Under the pieces are notes generated by a model. That model did not search any database, was not told the DNA's origin, and worked only from the letters and a program-made list of their open reading frames with translations. From contig OU744723.1 in NCBI GenBank assembly GCA_916613615.1, positions 61,946,239 through 62,010,238 on the forward strand: 64,000 bases of DNA, read 5' to 3'. The translations under genes and the position numbers were made by a program. Numbering within the stretch: the stretch's first letter is position 1; every line of letters begins with the position of its first letter. The DNA is from Steromphala cineraria (Eukaryota > Mollusca > Gastropoda > Trochida > Trochidae). Shown here one piece after another: positions 24,815 through 34,829 of the stretch.

Positions 24815-25783
24815 ATGGAGGACGAAAACGTGACACCAACCGTGAGTAGTGCAGATCTTTTGCTTTGACTGGTAGAACTACTGAACTATTTATTGATTTT
24901 AGATTACTTATGAATGTATAAGTGATTAATGTCCCTGTATTTAGTGTTAGTTTACAAGATCACGTCAACATTTTTGTTTCGGATCAATAATTCGTAACGT
25001 GCAACTTGAAATATTTATGTCGGTTCGCTTTTTCAGCATATCATAGCATGAACTTAAATTTCTTGGTAAAATTTGTTGTTGATAATTGTTCTTTAACATT
25101 TCATTGATAACTTGCACTAAACGTGTGTATTTACGTTTGATATTAATGTAACTGTTTGTCTTCTAAGACAAGTACCCTCACAGACCAATTGAACGCATTA
25201 CTTTCACCCTATTGAACGCAATGCATGTTTTTAAGAAATCGTATTGAACGCATAACATGGATGTAAAAATTAGATTTTTTCCATCCTGAAAGCCAAAAAT
25301 GATTTTTTCTACACCTAACAAGATGAGGAAAGACAGAGGTTTGCTTTGTTGCTATTGTGGCAAGAAGTACGGATCAGCCGTGGGTCTGAAGCAGCATCAA
25401 CGGCTAAAAAGCATGATGTTGACAAAACCCCAAATAACAAATGCTCCATTTGCGCTAAAATGTTCATCAACAAAAAAAACTACACAGGCCACATGAACTC
25501 ACATGCTGGAACGAAGCCATTTCAGTGCAAGGAATGCAAAAGGTCATTTTCATACCGAAACAATTGCCTAGTCCATCAAGCAAAGTGTCTGATCACCTGC
25601 AAAACAAAGTGCTCCAAATGTGATAAGTTTTTCAAGAATTCACGCATCGCAAAGGAGCATATGAAGAGTATTCATGAGAATGACAGATCCTATTTGTGTG
25701 AGTGTGGTATGCGCTTTAAATGGCGATCCACACTTCATTACCATCGCAAGAGGTCTTGCGTGGTAAATAAACCGGAACAGTAA
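24815..25783 (+). CDS. C2H2 zinc-finger protein of the TIR element (frameshifted)
   Basis: Predicted exon 1 is 24815-24841 (MEDENVTPT, ATG in an aaaATGG context, ending at a good donor gtgagt). Exon 2 is 25323-25783 after ctaacaag, and both junctions are phase 0. Exon 2 starts MRKDRG and encodes five fingers: CYCGKKYG..KQH; CSIC-x12-H-x3-H, followed by the linker-like AGTKPF; CKEC-x12-H-x3-C; CSKC-x12-H-x4-H; CECG..H-x4-C. The first finger changes frame between about 25400 and 25412, which looks like a one-base loss (mutation or sequencing error). C2H2 fingers normally bind DNA in the nucleus. With no transposase present, binding of the repeated TTGAACGCA motif is the natural guess. Confidence 0.7.
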
Positions 25784-26314
25784 ACCAAAGTGTTTTTACT
25801 TCCTCATGATTGACACTGGTACAAAAATAATGTGATTTTATTTATCCTTATTTTAAATTTGAAATATGTAAGTTTGCATTTTCAAGTCATGAATGAACAT
25901 TAGATGATGAATATAACAAGTACTACTTGTCTTCCATGCAAAATAGCAATATATGATGTAGTATATTTTTTCTTACAGTTGTCCATATTATATTTTTGAA
26001 AAATGTAAGATTGCATTTTCAAGTATTCGTTACGAACATAATAAGTATTGCTTGTATTAAATAAACAAAAGCAATATCATTTGTAATATATTTCCAGCAC
26101 GTTCTTCAGTATTTAAGTATTTATATTTCAGACACGTGGTAACATTTTAGTTAACATTTCCACATTTCCACTTTTCTACTTTTGTTTTAATGTCATTGTG
26201 CACACAGGATCATGTGTCGCTTTGAATCAGCGATAGAAAAATACGCACACCCTATCCTGCTATTATATCAAAGAACATAGGGACTTTACGGACGATTAAC
26301 TTCTTTATTATAGA

Positions 26315-26507
26315 CATCTTCCTACGCAGAGCCTAAAAGGCCAGTTTCCAAACTGTCATTTTATGCCTTGCTGCATAGCCTTGAGTTTTCTGTGCTTGCT
26401 CTCTACTCTGTAGGGGCACTATAGCAGCACAGAAAAGTAAAGTCTCTGCAGCAAGGCATAAAATGACAGTTTGGAAACTGGCCTTTTAGGCTCTGCGTAG
26501 GAAGATG
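26315..26507. mobile_element. 193-bp foldback MITE with 9-bp target duplication
   Basis: Perfect 61-base inverted arms (outer end CATCTTCCTACGCAGAGCC) surround a 71-base centre. The sequence tattataga flanks both sides (26306-26314 and 26508-26516). It lies inside the zinc-finger element, so it inserted later. No protein is encoded. The 9-bp duplication suggests a Mutator-like source. Open frames on minus at 26403-26750 cross it and are not supported. Confidence 0.93.
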
Positions 26508-27010
26508 TATTATAGACAGAAGCGACGTGTCGGTATTAATCCGGATAGAAAACGGTATGAGGATCAATACCAGAATGTCGCTACTGTCTATAATAAAGAA
26601 ATTGATCATCCCTAAATCTCCTTGTCGTCTTGATAATAAACAGCTGAAAAATGAATGTCTTTTAAGATGGCAGTAGGGTAGATCCATAAGTGTATGTCTG
26701 TTTCTAAACAACACATTCCCCTTAAACTTGTGACTCGACAATAAATGCACTTGAAATCTTGATTATTTTGTTGCAATTCCATCTGAAATAGAGAAACAAA
26801 CAATATTTTGCTTAATGTTATTCACATGCCGTTCAAGGTGTGTTGCGTTCAATAGACTAAACAACACGGTTGTGTTATGCGTTCAATTAGAAAAAATACC
26901 GACTCATTTGTAATGACAATATCTTCTATTTGACACTGAATTGAAAACTGTTATTTGGATAAAATGACAATAAGGTATTAAATTTTACATAAAACCTTGC
27001 TTTCATTTAA

Positions 27011-27366
27011 AGGGGCAGTAGCACGTTTTTTGATAATTTTATAATTTGAATTTCTTACTGATAATTGTAAGTGAATGCTAAATGTATTATTTTGACAGTG
27101 TCAAAAATCTCATTACACAAGTCAATCATCCATAGTCAGAGGACAAAGAATGAAGATTCACATAAAATCCATTGGCGGTCATTTTTTTGTGAACACCTTT
27201 AATTCATTTTTTGTAAGAAAAGGAATCGCATGGCTAAACTTAACGTTATATATTGGAATTATTACTGCTCCATTTAGTTTAAATACATTGTCTTTCAATT
27301 GAAATCATTAATTTTCATTTTCCTTACATCACCCTATATTCCCCCTAAAAACGTGCTACTGCCTCT
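27011..27366. mobile_element. 356-bp TTAA MITE (piggyBac or Kolobok type)
   Basis: The ends AGGGGCAGTAGCACGTTTTT and its inverse AAAACGTGCTACTGCCTCT (one mismatch) are flanked by TTAA at 27007-27010 and 27367-27370. TTAA target duplication is typical of piggyBac and Kolobok transposons. It is nested in the zinc-finger element. Part of its interior recurs at 14534-14615. Confidence 0.88.
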
Positions 27367-27693
27367 TTAATTGTAGAAGTTGATATTTCATAATTTGTCA
27401 ATGAACACGGTTCAGTAGTTTTTTCCTAAACAAAAATGGCTTGATATCAGTAGTACACCTTCATGACATGAGGGATTTGCTTATGCATTGTGCAAGAACT
27501 ACAATATTGCATATACATCCAAAATATAGACTACTGTTTTCTTAAAATTTACCTGTTCACGTGAACTTGCTCGGTTTACATCGGAAGGTATGAAAACCAA
27601 GACGCAATTTTGAATTTTATTCGTTCAAAATAGGGCGTGTAATGCAAAATAGCCGTTCAACGTTCCCACCCTGTGTAAACGATTACTTATAAA

Positions 27694-28010
27694 TTTGATA
27701 ATTTATATAAAAATATATTGGTACCAAATATTTATATTCATATCAAATTAAGTCTTTTTGTTACTTGTTTTCATATTAATCTATTGCGGCAGCCTCGTAC
27801 GGTCCCGCACGGATTGCACGTGCAGCACGACAGGCTCATGCCAATGTCAGCTACTTGAAATGGACATTGTTCTTCCAATTAGAGTCAATGTTTCCCTTCT
27901 CATTATATATAATAAAGATATGCATTTCAGCATTATTAAAACTGATGTAATGTTGAAAATGGATTAATATAGCGTTGAGCTAGTGTGTAAAATAGTTACC
28001 GATCTAACGG
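27694..28010 (+). repeat. Dispersed repeat family R2, copy B (empty-site copy)
   Basis: It aligns with 8850-9457 but lacks the 291-bp MITE, giving the pre-insertion site at about 27850. The next bases (28000-28080) carry an inverted pair, aatagttaccga against tcggtaactatt. It starts about 20 bases after the end of the zinc-finger element. Confidence 0.8.
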
Positions 28011-28243
28011 CCTCGGCGTTCATGATTCACGTGCGCGAGGGTTCATCTCACTTGAACACCTCGGTCTCAGTCGGTAACTATTACATACTGTAGATAAAGT
28101 TTGGCATATGCGATCCCGGACAACCCCTTGGAAGAGAAATCGGTCGTAGTGTGCTCTTGTAACAGCATCAAGTGTTGTAAACATATATTTTACTGTATTT
28201 TAAATTTAAGTGTGACTGAATGCATTATTCTATCTTTTAGCCT

Positions 28244-28745
28244 TTTATTACCCATATGGTTGAAAAAAAAGTAGTGACATATTTTCAATATGAGCACTAG
28301 TGCACATACCACTTTTGCCAATAAAGAAATTATTACCCTCCAAAGTGTGTCATATGACTTTTTACGAAACGAGTGTGAATTTTTGTATTACCCGAACGAG
28401 AGTTGATTTTTTGTTGATGTCTACTAGAGCTCTTATTCCGGATCATACTGACTTGTTGGTTGATACACTTAATGATTGGGGTTTGCGAATCCATTTCGAT
28501 AAATCAGTGTTGATACCAGTTCATTCTATTGACTTCATTGGTTCAACAATTGTTACTGTTGACAAAGATGAATTTTACGTTCAAGCGCAAAAACAAACGT
28601 GTTCATCGCTTAAAGAGGACAATTAGACAATTATTAAATACGGGAACTCGTGCTACAACAATCGTTGCTATGTAAAAGTGATATGTGCACTAGTGCTCAT
28701 TTTGAAAATACGTCACTACTTATTTTCAACCATATGGGTAATAAA
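28244..28745 (+). mobile_element. Short DIRS-like element: inverted repeats around an RT remnant
   Basis: Inverted repeats of about 74 bases (tttattacccatatggttga inwards at 28244, inverse ending 28745) flank a 350-base core. In the core one frame reads LNDWGLRIHFDKSVLIP.HSIDFIG, and after a one-base shift VHRLKRTIRQLLNTGTRATT. This order (G..I..KS.L.P...FLG, then a basic helix) is that of the C-terminal RT region of DIRS-type tyrosine-recombinase retroelements. DIRS elements are known to have inverted terminal repeats. I infer an internally deleted relative; tyrosine recombinase and RNase H are absent. Confidence 0.6.
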
Positions 28746-29263
28746 TGACAATGCGCAACCCTACTGAACGGAGGTATGCAATAACAGGTCGCAGACATTT
28801 TGCAAAGTAATAAGGGCTACACGATAACCCAAAAGGCAAAAGACACCATACATAATATCTTTCTCTCCACCTGAAGAAATTTTTGATCAACAGCGTGTAC
28901 CATGGTGAAATCCACTCGTAAAATCAACAGACACTAAACAGTCATCATGCCTGAGAATGTCAGCAACATTCCTGATGTCTTCATTTCTAAAAGTCGGCGT
29001 TTTGCAGAAATTGTTTAGATGTCTTAAAATGGGAATAAGTCTAAGGTTATTATCATTTTAGGCACCCATCCCAGTGAGGATATATTTCTTGGTTTAGTGT
29101 CTCAAACTTTAACACACTCTGTCCTCAAAAGTTCGTTAATCTCAGTGTCAATAAACACTTCTTTTTTAACCGAAAAGATAGGATTTCGAAATCCAAAAGG
29201 TACTGATGTAATGAACGAAAAGAATTCTTTACATCAGTACTTATACAATGCAACACAGTTCAG
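28746..29263. other. No gene seen
   Basis: No supported exon or repeat. The short frames present have no domain. Confidence 0.4.
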
Positions 29264-29270
29264 TCCACCC

Positions 29271-29413
29271 ACAGGAACCCGATATTGTAAATAAAATGTA
29301 GGTAAAACGTAGATAAGAAAGACCCACCCCTCTATATAATATAGAATAGAGGGGTGGGTCTTTCTTATCTACGTTTTACCTACATTTTATTTACGATATC
29401 GGGTTCCTGTGGT
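29271..29413. mobile_element. Foldback element with ~65-bp arms
   Basis: The arms (acaggaacccgatatt.. and inverse ..gatatcgggttcctgt) match over about 65 bases with one difference, around a loop of about 10 bases at 29336-29345. The sequence tccaccc lies on both sides (29264-29270 and 29414-29420), a possible 7-bp target duplication. It has no coding capacity. Confidence 0.75.
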
Positions 29414-29420
29414 TCCACCC

Positions 29421-30122
29421 TAGCTGAATAGTGCAAAACCATTGCCGACAGAAGTGTCAACAGTCTAAGGGAGATAACTCCACCATATCCAATCGGGCAC
29501 AGTTAGAAGTGATCGTCGGTAGCGCGCTCTTCTCCACGTTGAATTCGAGGCCTCTTCCTAGTGGGGGAATAGCCTGTTTGACAAATTTGAGAAAAGTCAT
29601 TTCCAGTTCCTCTGCCCCAATTAAAGTTCGAAAAACGTCCTCTATATTGGGATCGATAACTGCCACGATTAGAAGCCGAAACTTGTGTTGGACTGTAGGG
29701 CTATCTATGAATGAAATTTATTATTTTGTGTTTACCAATAAAACAATGTCCAATATTTTAACAATGAGTCTATATGAGGAAGTCATTTTGTTTTCAGTAA
29801 ACTGTAATTTACTATATATAATCAATTTTTAATACTATAAATGCATATGTTTTAACATTCTATTAATTATAATTCAAAATTTAATATGAACAACCGAACA
29901 TAAATCAGAAGATTAATTTCATGATGTTTGTTGAAATTAATTTTGGGAGGGTCATGAACAAATATACACTTAAATAGAGAGGGATTTCAAAAAAATACAT
30001 TGAGTGTCTTATTCTAATGTACGACCAAAGTAAAAAAACAAGCCAGTTAGTTTTATCACGACTGAGCACCTGTTCATTCCTGTGACCCAGAGCATTGGCT
30101 TCCAGATAAGGAGAGAAACCTT
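29421..30122. other. Region upstream of the C1q gene
   Basis: Open frames on both strands at 29431-29832 show no domain. A taaat/tataaatg-like stretch at about 29836 is nearly 290 bases from the ATG, so I do not call a promoter. Confidence 0.35.
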
Positions 30123-30540
30123 ATGCCTGACAATATGGAACACCACGCTCTGACCCTCTCTGTATTGATATTTGTTATTAATTACATAACCAGTAGTGAT
30201 GTTCAGACACCGGATGCAAGTCTGAAAGAACATGTGAAGAAACTAGACGAGAAGTTAGCTGAAATACAGTCTCACTCTCAAGCTCAAGAACAGAAGTACT
30301 CGGCAGTTTTATCTAGCTTACTTTCTCAGCTGACTCAAACTACAGACGAACTCGGAGATCTGAAAGAGAAATATGAGGAATTATCCGCTGTGCTGGAAAG
30401 TCAAAACAAAACCGTTTCAAATCTAGAATCATCACATTTAAACCTAAAAGAAAAAGATGCAGAATTATCCGAATTATTAGAAGGTCAAAATGCAACAGTG
30501 GTGGAGTTGGAAAAAAGTAAATATCATCTTGATCACAACG
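30123..30540 (+). CDS. C1q gene exon 1: signal peptide and coiled coil
   Basis: The ATG at 30123 opens into MPDNMEHHALTLSVLIFVIN, a short polar start then a hydrophobic core. The rest is Leu/Glu/Lys-rich with two related segments (KEKYEELSAVLESQNKTVSN and KEKDAELSELLEGQNATVVE), so the stalk grew by internal duplication. The donor is aacg|gtaaga at 30541. N-x-T sites (NKT, NAT) could be glycosylated. Confidence 0.88.
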
Positions 30541-33203
30541 GTAAGAACGAAGAAAATTCTGTTAAATTCATTTACCTGCGGTATCTACTTTACTTGAATA
30601 AATCATAACATTATCCGCCACACATCTTGATAATTTGTACTACCCAAGTTATCCTATCCTTTTTTTCATTTGGTAAATTTAAAGTATAAAGATCCTTTTG
30701 GGACAGTCAAAGATCTGGAGCTTGCAATTTGATTAAAATCTACCATGATCCGAGGAATTAATTTGTAAAAATATTGACTATACCTGTGTTCAAACTGATG
30801 CTTCGATATCTTTACCTGGGTAAGAGAGTATGGTGGAATACAATAGGAAACGTGGGCACTTGTCTTACAAAGCTCACTAATCACTAGATCCTGCAAATTG
30901 CCTTGTTATAAATACACCACGTGGTGCAGTTATCAGGTCAATATCAGAGGTCGTTCAGTTTATTTCAATTCTTTATTCTCATAAAACCACCTTGGTGGTA
31001 CAAGAGCTAAGATAACTGACCTCAGATCGACCGAAAGCTTGATTATCAAGAGGTTGGTTATCTGATTACCAATTGATTGATAACCAAACTCTCGGTTCGA
31101 TATGGTGAACAAGTCCAGGATACGCCTTGTCATTTTTACTGTATCGCAAGTAGAAAAAAACTTACCCTCGGACTACGGGTCAGAACTGAACATAACAGAA
31201 CAGAACAGAAGTTTATTTCTCTTAATTCACATAAGGGACATAGATGACAAATTGAATAAATTGTACAATGAGTTATATGTTTTCAAAGAATAATTATATA
31301 TACATGATACAGTAAATCAAATGATATGATATATACAAGGATATTCAAGATTTTTTTTGTGTCAGAAGCAAAACATACCTTCTTTTATGAATTTTGATAA
31401 CTTAGGAAAAGGGTTTTTTAGGTGGTTTTCATAAGGTAGATAATTTTTTTCAACTGAAGGATATTTACAATAGTATGATGGTAGGTATTTACTTCTCAGC
31501 TGTGAAAGGGATGGGCAGGCCAAAAGGAAATGAAATTCGTCTCTGATGGAGATATTACAAAGTTTACAGATTCTTTCGGTTATATCAAGTTTACTGCATC
31601 GGCCAGTTTCAAAGCGGGTAAGTCAAATTCGGAGATTAATAGGAAATTCCAGAAGATAGGGATCCAAATGGGGGTTTCTTTATAAATTTTGTAGTATTTT
31701 GCTTTCGAGGAATCAATTTGGCAAGCAGTCCACGTTTGGAAAAAATGATCAATAAGGGTCCTTTTGATAGAGGATCTTAAAAAATGGGAACTATTAAAAT
31801 TTTGAAATCTCCATACATAAAATAATCCTGTTATATACACGCAAGATATTTATTTATTATGTTTTATAAAAATGTATATAATTTGTATGAAGCGTGCCAG
31901 TGCGTGTCACAAAAGAACTAAAACAAATGGTCACGCATGCTTGATGTTGAGTGACAGTGCAGGAAATTGCGTACCATATCGCAAGTGCGCGGGACCCAGC
32001 ACGAACATAGCGCAAACTATTCGCAAATACTCCGCACCGTAACAGGTTCTTGCTGGACAATACTGAACGAGGCGGGGCACGTGAGAGACACTTAACCTGG
32101 TGCGAATGACTAACAGTGCGGAAGAAATTCGCAAATTATGAACAAAATGTTGGTCCGCAACGGCACGAACTATTTGATTGACAGGTGAAATATACATGTA
32201 AATCATCCGCAATGGTATGCATAAGTGCGTACAGTTGCGGAGTCAAAATGCGCGAAAGTGTCAATGGGACATTAGAGTGTCCGCTCGTCACCCGGAAGAT
32301 CAGGGTTCGATTCCCGGTCGCGTCAAACGTTAAAAAACGGGAGTTGTTGCTGCCTTGCTTGACACTCAGAATCAGAAGTCAAAATAATGCATTAACTGGT
32401 TCTGCACCGTGGTTTGCGGGTGCTATGGGCACAATCGAATTTCATGTACTGAGGACAATAAAGCATTATTATTATTATTACTGTGAAGAATGTAGCAAAC
32501 CAATGCGTGAAATTGAGTAACCCTCAAAGCGTGACAGAATTTGCATTGACTCTTTTACGTACCGGGTACGCACAGTTTGCAAACTGTTTTCGTAAAGTTC
32601 ACTCAAATGGTATGCACTGAAGTGCATGGCATGACCTTGGTCAATTCCAAGGTTTTAGGGCGGCACTGTCACGCGTGACACGCAATGGTACGCCATGGCT
32701 TGCATAATTACGATTGCGTGAAAGAGTTAATTGGACATTATTTTCACAAACTTAAAATTTTCACAAAAATATTAGTTAAAGGAGCATTTATTTATGTGTC
32801 TAACTTTCTTTCAGGTTACATTGGATATCAAGGAAGACTATCAGAGGAGATGAATGCCACTGTCCAAACACCTATGCATTTTGATGATATTTTGTATAAC
32901 GCCGGATCATATTATGATCACAACACTGGGAAATTTCCCATTCCATTGAATGGAACTTACCTGATTTGGATTGACTTAACTTATAATAAGACAAAAACTC
33001 CTTTTGTATTCAAAATATACAAAGACAGGGGTTACCCCATTGGCCAAGCTTTTGGAATTCGCTCTGATCTACGGGCATCCACATCGACCACAACCATGGC
33101 CTATCTACATAAAGGAGATTATATTTGGGTTGCACCTACTGTTAATGTTTCCATGGATCGTAACTTCTGTAGTTTTGGCATTGTGCTATTAAACGCTCAT
33201 TAA
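30123..33203 (+). CDS. C1q-domain protein with coiled-coil stalk (two exons)
   Basis: Exon 1 is 30123-30540 and exon 2 is 32815-33203, joined in phase 1 (split Gly codon), giving 268 residues. Residues 1-25 (..LTLSVLIFVINYITSS) form a signal peptide. Residues 35-135 are heptad-rich and charged with no Cys, a coiled coil replacing the collagen stalk of vertebrate C1q. Residues 140-268 are a C1q (TNF-like) domain. Such proteins are secreted, form trimers through the C1q head and bind microbial or self ligands; large families occur in molluscs. The intron carries a LINE tail and a SINE. The ligand cannot be read from the sequence. Confidence 0.88.
30725..30810 (+). repeat. Partial copy of the 33471-33655 MITE family
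   Basis: It shares gattaaaatc, gat(t/c)cgaggaa and aaa.atattg in order with the left end of the element at 33471. No right end is visible. Confidence 0.45.
31100..31850 (-). mobile_element. LINE 3' tail in the C1q intron
   Basis: The minus strand reads TWTACQIDSSKAKYYKIYKE, later ERICKLCNISIRDEFHFLLA with CPSLSQLRSKYLPSYY, and ends at a TTCTG-repeat tail (aacagaacagaacagaag on plus at about 31191). The C-x2-C..DE.HFLL.CP signature is the C-terminal region of many invertebrate LINE ORF2 proteins. The copy is 5'-truncated and lies antisense to the host gene. Confidence 0.78.
32255..32482 (+). mobile_element. tRNA-derived SINE in the C1q intron
   Basis: A B box (ggttcgattcc) at about 32305 follows an A-box-like region and gtccgctcgtcacccgg, as in a tRNA head. 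After a middle part with tgcttgacactcag comes an aataaagcattattattatt tail. A tRNA head, unrelated body and simple tail define a SINE. The family is not identified. Confidence 0.7.
32815..33203 (+). CDS. C1q gene exon 2: C1q domain
   Basis: The acceptor is tttctttcag at 32814. The domain shows the usual C1q landmarks in order: MHFDDILYNAGSYYDHNTGK, then F.IPLNGTYLIWI, KIYKDRG, and the closing SFGIVLLNAH. The TG-x-F-x-x-P-x-x-G-x-Y core is intact. The C-terminus ends soon after the last strand, as in most family members. Confidence 0.9.
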
Positions 33204-33470
33204 TTCATCATATTGTATTCCTTTTTTTCACTGAATGTTAAAAAACTAGTTATATCATACATATTCATCAAAGAATTCTTTTAATATACAAAGGAGGTTA
33301 CGTCCTTACGTTATTATTAGCTAAGTATGCATAGTTCTGACCGTCAGCACTTTCGTTCATCTGTGAGGCGTATTGCGCACGAAAAAAGTATATACATAAT
33401 GTCTTTACACGTATGCCTACAATGTACAAGTATGCCTCGTTTTGGTTTTGAATTTATTCAGTAATTAGTA
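33204..33470. other. 3' flank of the C1q gene
   Basis: This holds the stop-proximal UTR and unique AT-rich sequence. I find no consensus AATAAA within the first 100 bases. Confidence 0.35.
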
Positions 33471-33655
33471 CTTGTAAGCCAGTCTGATTAAAATCGACTG
33501 TGATTCGAGGAAAAAAAGTGTAAAGATATTGTCACTAGTGGGGTTTGAACTTCAATGGAGAGGATGTTCTGGCTGGTTCGAGCCCCGATAGAGACAACAT
33601 TTTTTATATTTTATTCCTCGGAGTACGCTCGATTTTAATCAGACTGACTTGCAAG
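33471..33655. mobile_element. MITE with ~40-bp inverted ends
   Basis: The left end cttgtaagccagtctgatta and the right end (inverse of cttgcaagtcagtctgatta) match over about 40 bases with several differences. The centre holds no coding sequence. No clean target duplication is visible. It separates an older LTR-element tail (from 33676) from upstream DNA. Confidence 0.65.
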
Positions 33656-33675
33656 CCATTTAAAAATTCAGTCGA

Positions 33676-34192
33676 TCTGAGGAGGTGTCGGAAGTAACCT
33701 CGCCTCCCACTCCCGTGCTGCGACGTTCGATCAGAGTGCGACATCAGCGAGAATATTTCAGAGACTTTGTGTCAAAATAAGCTGCGGGTCGGTGTGACCT
33801 AGCACGGGTCAGAGTGACCTAGTGAGAGTGACATTCTGAAAGATGGACTTTTTGTTATTTCAGTATAACATCCAGAAGATGTTTAATTTGAAGTCAATTT
33901 ATTTACTTCTTTAGTTAAAAGTTAAAAGGAAAATATCAGATTTAAGTTATTATCAACATATTCTGTTTTTGGACTCTATACATTCAATTTAACTTAAATC
34001 TTAGAGGAGGCGGATGTTATATCTAAAGATAATTTTATGTTAATAAAAACAAGTAGGTATTTTGACTACAGCTAGAAGTCGCCTGTTAGACAATCTGTTG
34101 TATGAAAACAGTATCGCATTCTGCACGTGCAATGTATTCTGATTTGAATAAAAGGCTCTGCAGTTTTTGTCGCAGTCGTCTCCCAGTCAACA
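33676..34192 (+). mobile_element. 3' end of a second LTR retrotransposon
   Basis: A frame ending at TAA 33778-33780 reads TSPPTPVLRRSIRVRHQREY, like the basic RRS.R.R..P..Y tail of many LTR-element Pol proteins. About 230 bases on is a polypurine tract (agaggaggcgga, 34003-34014). It is followed at 34015 by a short LTR of 178 bases, TGTTAT..CAACA, with an AATAAA near its end (34147-34152). The rest of the element is missing. Confidence 0.6.
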
Positions 34193-34829
34193 CTTGCTTA
34201 TTATATATGCATGCGTTCAAAGAAAACACGAACCTACAACAGCTGAGAAAGCGAATTTAATCTTAAAAGACAAATATTTCTTCTAACTAATTTGTCAGTG
34301 ATAGAATAAACATACAACTTGTCGTTTAAAAGTGACTTGATATCTTTAAAACACATCAAATAAGAAGATACCCGTTTGTTACCAAGACACCGCTGTTTAT
34401 TGTTGCGGCCGTTAAATACCCTCAATCACAAAGAGAAGTAAGGCTGCAGGTTGTGAGTTTACTCGTTTATTCCGATAGATGGTATATGTAGATACGAGAA
34501 ACACTCTGTAACACAATAGTAAAATAATAAGTACAATATCATCAGGGGTAACATATAAACATATCACATCACATAGTATTACAATTCAGTACATAAATAA
34601 GCATTTGCATACACATACAAATATGCCATTAATCAGTTATGATATGCATCACAGTCATTATCAAGAAATATACATATCATATATATTACATAAACAGGTG
34701 ATTACCATTTAGTGAAATGATATCATGTTAATATTAACATGATACAACGCAATGGGTTAACTACATCACAATAAGCAAATACATCACTTATGCATGAAAT
34801 ATGATACAGATTTTAAAACAATGCATAAA
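34193..34829. other. No gene seen; perfect 24-bp palindrome
   Basis: A 24-bp perfect palindrome centred on aatatt (half TATCATGTTAAT) lies at 34721-34744. The minus strand at about 34406-34550 has a TGTTAC..GCAACA frame with aataaac, which could be another small LTR, but I cannot confirm it. Confidence 0.35.

Larger units (their letters stand above)
24750..27673 (+). mobile_element. 2.9-kb TIR element carrying a zinc-finger gene
   Basis: The left end starts CAGGGTGGGAACGTTGAACG and the right end is its inverse. The outer 52 bases match perfectly and similarity continues to about 68 bases. TTGAACGCA occurs in plus orientation at 24795, 25189, 25212 and 25244, and in minus orientation at 26844 and 26878, with a near match in the right end. 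It is thus arranged in mirror image inside both ends. The only recognisable gene is a two-exon C2H2 zinc-finger protein; I see no DDE transposase. Two younger MITEs are nested at 26315-26507 and 27011-27366. No clear target duplication is visible (left flank ccctctatt, right flank tgtaaacga). CAGGG ends occur in hAT, Kolobok and other superfamilies, so I leave it unclassified. Confidence 0.85.

Noticed and set aside
26403..26803. Minus-strand gene in the zinc-finger element
   Set aside because: The frames cross the nested MITE and show no domain; joining the flanks without the MITE does not give a recognisable protein.
32280..32340. Functional tRNA gene
   Set aside because: A B box is present, but arms do not fold and the sequence continues into a SINE body and simple tail.
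34406..34550. Small LTR on minus (TGTTAC..GCAACA with aataaac)
   Set aside because: No polypurine tract, primer site or partner copy can be shown.
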